Shown piece after piece: positions 1-7,758 of a stretch of DNA of 64,000 nucleotides. A program made the translations under genes and the position numbers. The notes below the pieces were generated by a model that ran no database searches, was not told the origin of the DNA, and saw only the letters and a list, made by a program, of their open reading frames with translations. Location of the stretch: NCBI GenBank assembly GCA_902790625.1, contig CADASP010000017.1:62001-126000 (forward strand). The letters are read 5' to 3'. Each line of letters begins with the position of its first letter. Position 1 is the stretch's first letter. The DNA comes from an uncultured Prevotellaceae bacterium. Lineage in GTDB: Bacteria > Bacteroidota > Bacteroidia > Bacteroidales > Bacteroidaceae.

Positions 1-930
1 TTCAACCCATTGGACTGAATTTTGCAAAAAAAAGCCATCGCTGGCTGCAAAAAGTCAACGCCAAAAAAAAATTTGGCGTTACCGTTTTATTTTTCGGCGT
101 GCTTACAAAACCGCAAAAAGGCACCAAATAGGGGCAAAAAACGTGCACAAAACCATATTACGTGTGCAAAAATTGGCCTTTTCCCCCTCGGCTTTCCCTC
201 TAACGAGACCCGAACAATGCTCCCGTTCGGGCCATTTTCGTTCCAGATTGCCTCAAATCCGTGAACAAATTTTCTTTTGAAAAATCTTGACATTCTTTCC
301 GATTCCCATCTGTCGAGTGTTCTATTTCGTAACAACTCATCCCCCCCTTTCCCTGTTTTCCTTGTTTTCCCCTGTTTTTTCCAACTGAGCGGGGTACATT
401 CCGTAGGGACGGCAAATCTGGTGGCGTAAGTGATTCTTTTTAGAAAAACAGATAAAAACAAATAATACAGATAAAAACCTTTTAATTGCCTACGGCGTAA
501 CATGAATGTGCATGAATGAAGCACGAATGAACATGAATATTATTTTGCGCAGCATTCATGATTATTCGTGAGCCATTCATGCCCATTCGTGTAGCGTCGC
601 AGACAAAAAAAGCCTACGGCGTAACACGAATATGCATGAATGAATCACGAATGTTCATGAATATTTTTTTGTTTCTTTTCAACCGTACCTTTTTCCCTGT
701 TTTCCTTGTTTTTCCCTGTTTTCCAAAATCCAACTGAGCGGGGTCCGTCCCTACGGTGCCCAACAAATCCACCCAACAAATCCCCCCAACAAATCCACCC
801 GCTCGGCTGCGGCAAAACTATCGTCCCTTCACTCCCTTTCACTCCCCTTCACTCCCCAACTCCCCCCCCCTCTCCCCCCTTCCCACAAAAATATTTCATT
901 CTTTTCGTTGATTGCATCGTTTTTTTTTCG
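1..930. repeat. Repeat-rich spacer with no convincing gene
   Basis: No credible coding region is seen: the open frames here are low complexity and overlap repeats. Visible structure includes a hairpin around 54-87 (AACGCCAAA, A-run, TTTGGCGTT) whose flank AAAAAGTCAACGCC recurs at 46156-46169. Two copies of a roughly 50-bp block begin CCTACGGCGTAACA and continue with CATGAATGAA and CACGAATG units (about 487-540 and 612-664); an inverted copy lies at about 7670-7708. Two copies of a CCCTGTTTTCCTTG block are followed by AACTGAGCGGGGT (about 350-405 and 688-750). CCAACAAATCC units (about 759-800) and CACTCCCCTT units (about 835-875) follow. The block ends where the truA promoter begins. Confidence 0.6.
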
Positions 931-938
931 TATCTTTG
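908..938 (+). promoter_or_regulatory. Bacteroidota-type promoter, probably for truA
   Basis: TTG at 908-910, a 20-nt spacer, then TATCTTTG at 931-938 match the Bacteroidota -33/-7 pattern (TTG, 19-21 nt, TAnnTTTG). The next plausible gene is truA at 1199, so the leader would be about 255 nt, much of it taken up by a dispersed repeat (about 1020-1163). This is an inference from motif and position. Confidence 0.6.
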
Positions 939-1019
939 TAGCCAACTTCCCGATACGCGGAAGCTCGGCCATACCACTCCGCAGCAAAACCACGCTGTAG
1001 CCCCTCAGGGGATGGGGTG

Positions 1020-1163
1020 GGGGCGATGCCCTGGGCTGTGAGCTGTTGGCCTTTCAGGCCGTCCCTTCGGTAGCAAGCGACCGCAGGCCGTCCCTTCGGT
1101 AGCAAGAGAGCGACCAAAGGTAGAGCGCAGGCCGCCTATCGGGTACATGCGGATAATCATAAA
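1020..1163. repeat. Dispersed repeat between the truA promoter and its start codon
   Basis: The block holds two direct copies of AGGCCGTCCCTTCGGTAGCA (about 1057-1076 and 1085-1104) and ends TATCGGGTACATGCGGATAA. In reverse complement it resembles spacer blocks at about 19473-19570 and 35957-36030, which start ATCCGCATGTAC(C/T)CGATAG and continue with the same CTCTACC-TGGTCGCT words. It carries no open frame and probably lies inside the truA leader. Confidence 0.6.
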
Positions 1164-1198
1164 GAATAGTATAGTATTGTTTTAACGGTTATTGTCTC

Positions 1199-2083
1199 AT
1201 GCGTTATTTCATCACCTTCAGCTACGATGGCACGCGCTATCACGGCTGGCAGATTCAGCCCAACGGCATCACGGTGCAGGAGGAACTGCAGCGCGCCCTG
1301 TCGTTGTTGTTGCGCAGCGACATCGTGCTGACGGGAGCCGGGCGCACCGACACCGGCGTGCACGCCGCGATGATGGTGGCACACTTCGACCACGAAAGGG
1401 ATGTGGATTGCCAGCAGCTGGCCTACAAACTGAACAAGCTCCTGCCCTACGACATCGCCGTGCAGCACGTGGAGCAGGTGGACGACCAGCTACATGCCCG
1501 CTTCTCGGCCATCGCGCGTACCTATTATTATTATATACACACACAGAAGAAGCCCTTCGTGCGCCACTACTCGTGCGAGCTGCACTATCCCCTCGACTTT
1601 GAGGCGATGAACCAGGCGGCGCGGCAGCTGCTCCGCTACGACGACTTCGGCGCCTTCTGCAAGAGCCATGCCGACGTGAAGACCACGCTCTGCCATGTGT
1701 CGAAGGCCGAGTGGCGCCCATTGGGCGAAGGCCGCTGGCTCTTCGAGATCACCGCCAACCGCTTCCTGCGCAACATGGTCCGCGCCGTAGTGGGCACACT
1801 CATCGAGGTGGGGCGGGGCCGCATGTCGCAAGCCGACTTCTGCCGAGTCGTCGAGGGCAAGCGGCGTACCGATGCTGGCGAGTCGATGCCCGCCAACGCC
1901 CTGTTCCTGCAAAGAATAGAGTATAAAGCCCCCCAAGCCCAAGCCCCAGAAGCCCCCCCTTCCATCCCCGAGGGGGCTACTATAGACTCACCGCTTGAGG
2001 TCGGCAAAACTATCGTGCCCCCCAAGGGGGGCGAAAGGGGGGCTATCCCCTCGGGGGGCGAAAGGGGGGCTTTATGTGGCTAA
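1199..2083 (+). CDS. truA: tRNA pseudouridine synthase A with repeat-encoded C-terminal tail
   Basis: TruA isomerises uridines 38-40 in the anticodon arm of tRNAs. The start MRYFITFSYDGTRYHGWQ is typical, and the catalytic Asp is residue 51 in GRTDTGVHA. The RNFLRNMVR-like signature appears as NRFLRNMVRAVVGTLIEVG. The canonical fold ends near residue 242 (ALFLQRIEY). The last 50 residues are foreign to the family: residues 252-282 are the 31-codon palindromic element (APPSIPEGATID...GKTIVPPKGGERGA), followed by a partial second right arm (IPSGGERGA). The stop overlaps the start of the EamA gene by 10 nt, so the element has drawn the two genes together and translation may be coupled. Identity is secure; whether the tail affects function is unknown. 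Confidence 0.96.
   Translation: MRYFITFSYDGTRYHGWQIQPNGITVQEELQRALSLLLRSDIVLTGAGRTDTGVHAAMMVAHFDHERDVDCQQLAYKLNKLLPYDIAVQHVEQVDDQLHARFSAIARTYYYYIHTQKKPFVRHYSCELHYPLDFEAMNQAARQLLRYDDFGAFCKSHADVKTTLCHVSKAEWRPLGEGRWLFEITANRFLRNMVRAVVGTLIEVGRGRMSQADFCRVVEGKRRTDAGESMPANALFLQRIEYKAPQAQAPEAPPSIPEGATIDSPLEVGKTIVPPKGGERGAIPSGGERGALCG
1952..2044 (+). repeat. 93-bp in-frame palindromic element, copy in truA
   Basis: GC-rich arms (AGCCCCCC.../...GGGGGGCT) flank a core reading CTACTATAGAC and later GGCAAAACTATCGTGCC. Exactly 31 codons are read in the same phase as the copies in porE, the SGNH gene and the glycosyltransferase gene. This copy diverges most in the right arm (GGGGGGCGAAAGGGGGGCT), which is repeated once more up to about 2073. 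Confidence 0.9.
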
Positions 2084-2988
2084 TCCTTGCCTTTCTCTCT
2101 GCCGCCTTCTTGGGCGTCTACGACTCGCTGAAGAAGAAGTCGCTGCGTGACAACGCGGTGCTGCCCGTGCTGTTTCTCAACACCCTCTTCTCGTCGCTCA
2201 TCTTCCTGCCCTTCATCGTGCTGAGCGCCACCACGACCGCCCTCGACGGCACCATCGTCCACGTGGCCAGCGGCACGTGGGCCGAGCACCGCTACATCGT
2301 GGGCAAGGCCCTCATCGTGCTCAGCAGCTGGGTGCTCGGCTATTTCGGCATGAAGCACCTGCCGCTCACCATCGTAGGCCCCATCAACGCCACGCGCCCC
2401 GTGATGGTGCTCGTGGGCGCCCTGCTGCTCTTTGGCGAGCGCCTCAACCTGTGGCAGTGGGCGGGCGTGCTGCTCGCCGTGGCCTCGTTTCTGCTCCTCA
2501 GCCGTAGCGGGCGCAAGGAGGGCATCGACTTCAAGCACGACCACTGGATATACATGATTGTGGGGGCGGCACTGCTGGGTGCCCTCAGCGGGCTCTACGA
2601 CAAATACCTGATGGCACCCGCCAGCGAGGGTGGGGTGGGGCTCGACCGCATGATGGTGCAGTCGTGGTACAACATCTACCAGTGCGGCATGATGCTGCTG
2701 ATGCTCGCCCTGCTGTGGTGGCCCAAGCGACACGCCACCACCCCCTTCCATTGGGACTGGGCCATCATCGGCATCAGCCTCTTCCTCTCCACCGCCGACT
2801 TCCTCTATTTCTACTCCCTCTCGCTGCCATCGGCCATGATCAGCATCGTCTCGATGATCCGCCGCGGCTCCGTGGTGGTCAGCTTCATCTGCGGTGCCCT
2901 CTTCTTCCACGAGAAGAACCTCCGCGCCAAGGCCATCGACCTGGCCCTGGTGCTCTTAGGCATGCTCTGCCTATACATCGGCAGTTAG
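2074..2988 (+). CDS. EamA/DMT-family membrane transporter
   Basis: The protein is 304 residues with about ten hydrophobic helices in two homologous halves, as in drug/metabolite-transporter (EamA) permeases. The first half has FGMKHLPLTIVGPINATRPVMVLVGALLLFGERL and the second SLPSAMISIVSMIRRGSVVVSFICGALFFHEK; both match the conserved end of the EamA repeat. The substrate cannot be read from sequence; metabolite or amino-acid export at the inner membrane is usual. The ATG lies just after the repeat tail of truA and overlaps its last ten bases. A run of TTAGGAGT/GGGAATTA repeats begins just after the stop. Confidence 0.88.
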   Translation: MWLILAFLSAAFLGVYDSLKKKSLRDNAVLPVLFLNTLFSSLIFLPFIVLSATTTALDGTIVHVASGTWAEHRYIVGKALIVLSSWVLGYFGMKHLPLTIVGPINATRPVMVLVGALLLFGERLNLWQWAGVLLAVASFLLLSRSGRKEGIDFKHDHWIYMIVGAALLGALSGLYDKYLMAPASEGGVGLDRMMVQSWYNIYQCGMMLLMLALLWWPKRHATTPFHWDWAIIGISLFLSTADFLYFYSLSLPSAMISIVSMIRRGSVVVSFICGALFFHEKNLRAKAIDLALVLLGMLCLYIGS

Positions 2989-2993
2989 AAGCG

Positions 2994-3147
2994 TATGGAG
3001 TTAGTAATTAGGAGTTAGGAGTGTATTGAGTTAGGAGTGTATTGAGTTAGGAGTTAGGAATTAGGAGTTAGGAATTAGGAATTGGGAATTAGGAATTGGG
3101 AATTGGGAATTAGGAATTGGGAATTAGGAATTGGGAATTAGGAATTC
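2994..3147 (+). repeat. Tandem GAGTTAG/GGGAATTA array
   Basis: The array uses units of about 7 bp (GAGTTAG, GAATTAG) that drift into GGGAATTAGGAATT. Only one arm orientation is present, unlike the inverted arms of the same family at 38813-39040 and 57052-57190. It lies directly after the transporter gene. Confidence 0.85.
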
Positions 3148-3187
3148 GTTACGTTTATAAATCTTGTAACGATGATGATGAACGTAA

Positions 3188-3238
3188 GAGCCCCGGAGGG
3201 GCGATAGAATACAGGCAGGGGCATCGCCCCTGTAAAGG
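3188..3238. repeat. Palindromic spacer repeat, left member of an inverted pair
   Basis: Two small palindromes, GCCCCGGAGGGGC and CAGGGGCATCGCCCCTG, are separated by a GATAGAATA spacer. The reverse complement occurs at about 7478-7530 (CAGGGGCGATGCCCCTG, CCTGTATTC, GCCCCTCCGGGGC). The two copies bracket the secreted-protein gene and its peptide gene. Confidence 0.85.
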
Positions 3239-3306
3239 TGGCCCACCCAATAACCTTTACCACCATATTGCGGACTTTTTCAAGTGGACTTATAAGATAA
3301 AAGAAA

Positions 3307-3337
3307 CACGGGGTGAGGCCTTACGGCTCACCCCGTG
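3307..3337 (-). terminator. Rho-independent terminator of the secreted-protein/peptide unit
   Basis: Stem CACGGGGTGAG/CTCACCCCGTG is perfect over 11 bp. On the minus strand it is followed by a T-rich tract (TTTCTTTTATCTTATA). It lies about 200 nt after the peptide gene stop. Confidence 0.7.
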
Positions 3338-3539
3338 CAGAGTAATATTGAAACACCTTAAAAAGGGTGTTCGCTTGAAACGAATGACCCTCAAATCACC
3401 TGATTCTTGTGATTCGCTCTTTCGAGCGTCATTCTCTACGTGCTATTTTGGAAAGAAATTCGGGGAAATGAGGGGAAATTTGCCTTGCGGAGAGAATTTC
3501 CCCCCTAATTACCCACAATTTCTTTCTTCATACAAATGC

Positions 3540-3704
3540 TTACCACTCGTCCTCGTCGTCCCATTCGCCGCGGTCGCGCGAGAGGAATCCGTTCTTCGAG
3601 GTGATGTCGCCGCCCAGGCCCATGGTGGTTTCCGACTGTTCCATCAGCGGGTGCAGTTGCACGTTGAAGATGCGTGTGTTGGGCTGATTATAGTTCTTTT
3701 TCAT
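3540..3704 (-). CDS. 54-residue acidic-tailed small protein, function unknown
   Basis: This small frame reads MKKNYNQPNTRIFNVQLH, continues with a Met/Glu/Gly-rich middle (LMEQSETTMGLGGDITSK) and ends SRDRGEWDDEDEW. The start is fixed by an AGGAGGAC Shine-Dalgarno 6 nt upstream (3711-3718 on the complement), rare in this phylum. It begins 19 nt after the stop of the 1185-residue secreted protein and shares its terminator, so the two are probably co-transcribed. There is no signal peptide or membrane segment. The MKKxYxxPxT start with an acidic Trp-containing end resembles small uncharacterised proteins that I recall as common in Prevotella. I assign no function; a peptide precursor is one possibility. 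Confidence 0.72.
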   Translation of the reverse strand: MKKNYNQPNTRIFNVQLHPLMEQSETTMGLGGDITSKNGFLSRDRGEWDDEDEW

Positions 3705-3723
3705 ATTGATGTCCTCCTATTCA

Positions 3724-6700
3724 TTATTTGATGATAACTTTCTTTCCGTTCACGATGTAGAGTCCCTTCGTGGGCTGCACCACGGTGCGTCCTTGCAGGT
3801 CGTAGACCGTATTGTTCATGGCAGACTGTTCAATGCTCATGGTGCTGATACTGCTTGGCACGTCGATGTCGAGTTCGCGCACACCGTTGCCATTGCCTGC
3901 GACGTATTCTACTGGCAGGTAAACTTGTCCTTCGTCGAGCGGGTCATTGGCATTGACGTAGTGGTAGAATTTCACCTCTGCTTCTGCATTGGGCTTTGCC
4001 AGTACGTATGCTTCGGTGATGTTGGGGGTGTTGGCAGTAACCACGCAAAGCAAGTTGGCGCTCGTGTCGTCGGCTGGTTCACCAGTTTCTACAAAGGTGT
4101 AGGTGTTGGCTGCGCCATTCAGGACGACGGGCGTTCCTTCCCCTACAATGTGTACTGGTGTCAGCGTCACGCCCTTCTGTGCGTCGGCAGCTGTCACGAT
4201 GTAGGCCGTCAAACCCACGGGGGTCATCACGGTCTTCGGAGCCACGTAGGTAGCCCATTCGGCATCAGTGATGGTCTTGGTGAGAGGCTGCTCCTCCTCC
4301 ACCTTCTCGAAGAGGTAAACGGCGGCTTGGGAAGCGGTGCTATAGCAGGAGAATAATGTGCTACTACTATTGTACTGCATCACATTTCTATTAGTTGATT
4401 CTGAAGCAATAATGCTTGCAACACCATCCTCATTATTAAACGAAATCGTCCACTTACCATTGTCATCAAGCTCTGCTTCAGTCTTCAAATAATTGTTATT
4501 GCTGTTGGCAGCGTATAGATAACCAGGTGTATTGGCATCGTAGATGGAATACTTGCCATCTCCAACCGAGGTGATTTCGAACTCATACACATCGTAAGAA
4601 GCCACGGTTATCTTGTTGTTTGCTACGGTCCCTACAGCAACAGCACCACGGTTGTTGGCTTTCTGCGCGCCCATGGCATAAGCGTTATCATCATTATCAA
4701 GTCCCACGATGATGTACTTCTTGCCCGACGTAATGCTGGAGGCCAGTGTGTAGGTGACAGATGGTGCTGGCTCAATGGCCTTGGCACTGATGGTGACAGG
4801 CGACGTAGGCATAGTGAAGGTGTATGCCCCCGATTCATCCAATTCATCGATGACTTCATCATTGCCCACCAACACCGACTGCAGCTGATAGCCTTCAAGT
4901 GCCGACACGCTAATCATCACTTGTGTACCGTTGTAAACTTCTACTTCGCTTGGTTGGCCATTCGAGATTAGTGGATTGTTTTCGTCGGCAGCGTCAAAGA
5001 CGTACAATACAACGTTCTCCAGGTTGGTGACGGTCAGCGCGTATGCCGTGGGCTGCTTCACCGTAACGGTGAGATTGGCAGTTGCGCTGCCAGCACCATT
5101 TTCGGCTTTGAAAGTGAACGAGTAATCGCCGCTGGCATTTGCTTCAAACGAGAACACATCGTCTGCGAATGTGTAGAACTCATCACTTACATCCGTAGTG
5201 AGAGTGATAGTGGGTGCAGGGGCGCCCGACACCAACTCACGCAGGTTGAGCACGTAGGATCCACTACGTTCAATTTCAACGCTTGACGGTAAATTGTTAG
5301 ACCATTCAGGGGCGGTCTGCTTTGTCAGTTTGATATTGCCCAAGCCTACGTTGCCAGAAACCTTTGTGGTGTATATCCACTTGATGTAGCGCACATCGGA
5401 GTTAATGGCAATTTCTTCATTCTGGGTGCCGCTAATTTCGGTGTACGATTTATAGCCAGTAAAATCTTCGCCATTTGTAGAAACCTGCACGGTGAAGGTG
5501 CCGCCACTGAAGTTATTATTCTTGATGTTGAAAGTGAGCGTCCCCGGAGCATCATCGTCAGCTATCCGCAGCAGTAGCCAGTCGCCAGTGCTGTCAAACC
5601 TCAGCTTCGCGTTTTCATCACCATAGTCGCCGCCAAGACCCTCTTGGCTCAAGCCTCCTGTGTCTTCGATATCAGCCAAGCCACCGTTGAATTCGAAGGG
5701 CAATGTGGCGTATGGAGCAACGTATTTGGCCTGATTGATGGTGACGAGGTTTGAGTAAACAGTCTTTTGATTAACTTCGGCATAAACCTTGAAATAGGCG
5801 GTGCGGGCCTTGTCATTGTTTTCGTTGATAGTAATAGTATACGATACATTATGGTCGTTGTCCAAGAACAATTCTACCCAGTTGGGGGCATCGCCTTCCA
5901 ATGCATCGCCGTTGGCATCGCAGAACTGCACACCGTATGTGGCATCGGCAATGTTTTTGTAAGTCACGTCGAGAGTGCCGTCATCGCCATCGCATGGAGC
6001 ATTGATGGTGGTGGTGGCAATGCTGATGTTGGGTTCGGCATTTTCAGGATCGCTGAAGATTTGCAATTCTTTCACACTATTGTACAGCGTGGGGAAGCCC
6101 GTAACGTTGTAGCTTTGTTGTAAGTTCAGACTGCTAATTGAACCTCCAGCCTTGTAGAGTTGAACATTGTCATTGCCCAAGGTGATGTAGTATTTGCCAT
6201 CGGTTTGTGTGATGGTGACACCCGTGATGGTGAAATACTGGCTGAGCACGTTGTTGAAGGTATAGTTCCAAGCAGAAGCAGCAACCGTGGTGGGTTCGGG
6301 AGCGTTGCCTGAGGTGGGAGTGACACCCGAGAGGTCGGTGATTTGCGGGGTGCCCTTGTGCACCTGGTATGTGACGGTAGCTATACCATTGAGCACATCG
6401 CCAGCCTTGAGTCCGTGGCCGCTCTTATACATTGCCACGGCTCCGCTCTCATCCTGAATATAGGCATTGTTGCCATTCACAAACGTTACGACAGCATTGG
6501 TCAGCGTGACGTAGTAAGTGCCTGCTTCGGTATTTGTTGTCAGGGCTGCAATGTTGGCCAAGGGATTCACCTTGGTGAATACTGCCGTTGCCACGGAGCT
6601 ATTTGCCATGTTAGTTTTCACGGCGATGGCTTTCACGGTCGTAGTAGCCGTAATGGTGAACGGGGCAGAATATTGCGTGCTATTATCCGTGGGGGTTTTG

Positions 6701-7281
6701 CCGTCAAGCGTATAGTAAATCGTTGCGCCAGCGGTAGTGCAAGTAAGAGTGATTTCTTGAGAATCCGAGAAACTGCCACCATTGGGGAAAAATGTTGGAG
6801 CATCGACGGTAGCTGTAGAGCTGTATGATATTTCGATTTTTTCCCAATAAGCAGCATTACTACCTCTTGTGATTTTGAAATACTTATAGCCTTTACCTGA
6901 AAAATCTCCAGTAATAGAGCCAGAACCCGTTGCTACCTCAGTCCAATCGCTTCCATTATTGCTACCATGAATCGTTGTAGCTCTCGCTGTTCCAGAATGT
7001 GTAATTGCTACAGAAGTTATGTCTCCTGGAAATGCTGTCGAATTATAAATCACTCCTGATGACGCCTTAGCTTGAATATTATCGTTGTTTTTCATCAAGT
7101 CAGTATACACATAAGTTATACCACCTAATGTCTTTTGCGTGTTAGTTGTATAACTACCTGTAAGTCCAAGAGCTGATTGCGTTAATGTCACTGTTACGGG
7201 GTTATCTGCCCACACACTTCCTGCCCCTGCGAACAACAGTCCGAACAGGAACAGCATTTTCATTTGTAGTTGTTTAACCAT
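3724..7281 (-). CDS. Large secreted multidomain surface protein with Prevotella-type C-terminal tail
   Basis: A signal peptide (FLFGLLFAGAGSVWA) starts a 1185-residue protein. A region near 80-155 resembles F5/8-type sheet repeats. Residues about 160-235 form a chitobiase-C-like module (PTFFPNGGSFSDSQEITLTC, TIYYTLDGKTPT). Residues about 240-335 look like an OB-fold surface module (NNAYIQDESGAVAMY), and about 430-520 like an Ig/BACON-like module. An Ig-like stretch follows near 675-760, then a region starting GKKYIIVGLDNDDNAYAMGA. The end VYDLQGRTVVQPTKGLYIVNG plus KKVIIK is the usual C-terminal region of secreted Prevotella proteins, probably a sorting or anchoring tail. No catalytic domain is evident; adhesion or glycan binding is a guess. 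A clear promoter lies upstream. Confidence 0.85.
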   Translation of the reverse strand: MVKQLQMKMLFLFGLLFAGAGSVWADNPVTVTLTQSALGLTGSYTTNTQKTLGGITYVYTDLMKNNDNIQAKASSGVIYNSTAFPGDITSVAITHSGTARATTIHGSNNGSDWTEVATGSGSITGDFSGKGYKYFKITRGSNAAYWEKIEISYSSTATVDAPTFFPNGGSFSDSQEITLTCTTAGATIYYTLDGKTPTDNSTQYSAPFTITATTTVKAIAVKTNMANSSVATAVFTKVNPLANIAALTTNTEAGTYYVTLTNAVVTFVNGNNAYIQDESGAVAMYKSGHGLKAGDVLNGIATVTYQVHKGTPQITDLSGVTPTSGNAPEPTTVAASAWNYTFNNVLSQYFTITGVTITQTDGKYYITLGNDNVQLYKAGGSISSLNLQQSYNVTGFPTLYNSVKELQIFSDPENAEPNISIATTTINAPCDGDDGTLDVTYKNIADATYGVQFCDANGDALEGDAPNWVELFLDNDHNVSYTITINENNDKARTAYFKVYAEVNQKTVYSNLVTINQAKYVAPYATLPFEFNGGLADIEDTGGLSQEGLGGDYGDENAKLRFDSTGDWLLLRIADDDAPGTLTFNIKNNNFSGGTFTVQVSTNGEDFTGYKSYTEISGTQNEEIAINSDVRYIKWIYTTKVSGNVGLGNIKLTKQTAPEWSNNLPSSVEIERSGSYVLNLRELVSGAPAPTITLTTDVSDEFYTFADDVFSFEANASGDYSFTFKAENGAGSATANLTVTVKQPTAYALTVTNLENVVLYVFDAADENNPLISNGQPSEVEVYNGTQVMISVSALEGYQLQSVLVGNDEVIDELDESGAYTFTMPTSPVTISAKAIEPAPSVTYTLASSITSGKKYIIVGLDNDDNAYAMGAQKANNRGAVAVGTVANNKITVASYDVYEFEITSVGDGKYSIYDANTPGYLYAANSNNNYLKTEAELDDNGKWTISFNNEDGVASIIASESTNRNVMQYNSSSTLFSCYSTASQAAVYLFEKVEEEQPLTKTITDAEWATYVAPKTVMTPVGLTAYIVTAADAQKGVTLTPVHIVGEGTPVVLNGAANTYTFVETGEPADDTSANLLCVVTANTPNITEAYVLAKPNAEAEVKFYHYVNANDPLDEGQVYLPVEYVAGNGNGVRELDIDVPSSISTMSIEQSAMNNTVYDLQGRTVVQPTKGLYIVNGKKVIIK

Positions 7282-7321
7282 AATAGAATGTTTTAAAAGT
7301 TAATTATTAAAGAAATTTTTG

Positions 7322-7354
7322 CAAAGGTACTACTTTATTTTCGTTCTTAGCAAT
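7322..7354 (-). promoter_or_regulatory. Promoter of the secreted-protein gene
   Basis: On the minus strand, TTG (7352-7354) is followed by 21-22 nt and then TACCTTTG (7322-7329), a full Bacteroidota -33/-7 pair about 40 nt before the start codon. Confidence 0.8.
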
Positions 7355-7758
7355 TTTATTCGAACTATTTTTTGTTATTGGTAGTAATTTGATTATTTCG
7401 CGCTCACAACCCTGTAAAACCCAGAAGAGTGGCAGGGTGTTCTGTCGCCCCTCCGGGGCTTTCTTTCCGTCTGCTTTCACAGGGGCGATGCCCCTGCCTG
7501 TATTCCGTCGCCCCTCCGGGGCTTCTGCTGCGACTCCGTAGAGTATACATATTGACTTTTCCCTGTTGCCGCATGGCGTATACGCGAATGACCAGTGAAG
7601 CTGCGCAAAAAAAACTTATTCATGATTCATTCTTGCGTCCCTTCGGTAGCAAGCGGCAGAGCCGAGCGCGTGCTTCATTCATGCGCATTTATGTTACGCC
7701 GTAGGCAAAAGCCTCACCCCGCCCCGTCTCCAAGGGGAGAGAGCAGTGGATAGACTTA
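7355..7758. repeat. Repeat-filled spacer between the secreted-protein gene and the rRNA methyltransferase
   Basis: No gene is seen. At about 7440-7530 there are two GCCCCTCCGGGGC palindromes and one CAGGGGCGATGCCCCTG, the inverted partner of 3188-3238. At about 7620-7708 CATTCATG-type words end in TTACGCCGTAGG, an inverted relative of the blocks at 487-540 and 612-664. TTGCGTCCCTTCGGTAGCAAG recalls the truA-leader repeat. A short CCCCGTCTCCAAGGGGAGAG palindrome lies near 7720. Confidence 0.7.

Noticed and set aside
22..264. 80-codon open frame at the window start
   Set aside because: Low complexity, overlaps hairpin repeats, and codon use is unlike neighbouring genes.
3117..3731. 204-codon open frame on the plus strand
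   Set aside because: Covers an array, a hairpin repeat and antisense of the small peptide gene; no protein pattern.
7429..7704. 91-codon frame in the repeat-filled spacer
   Set aside because: Read through palindromic repeats; composition and position do not support a gene.
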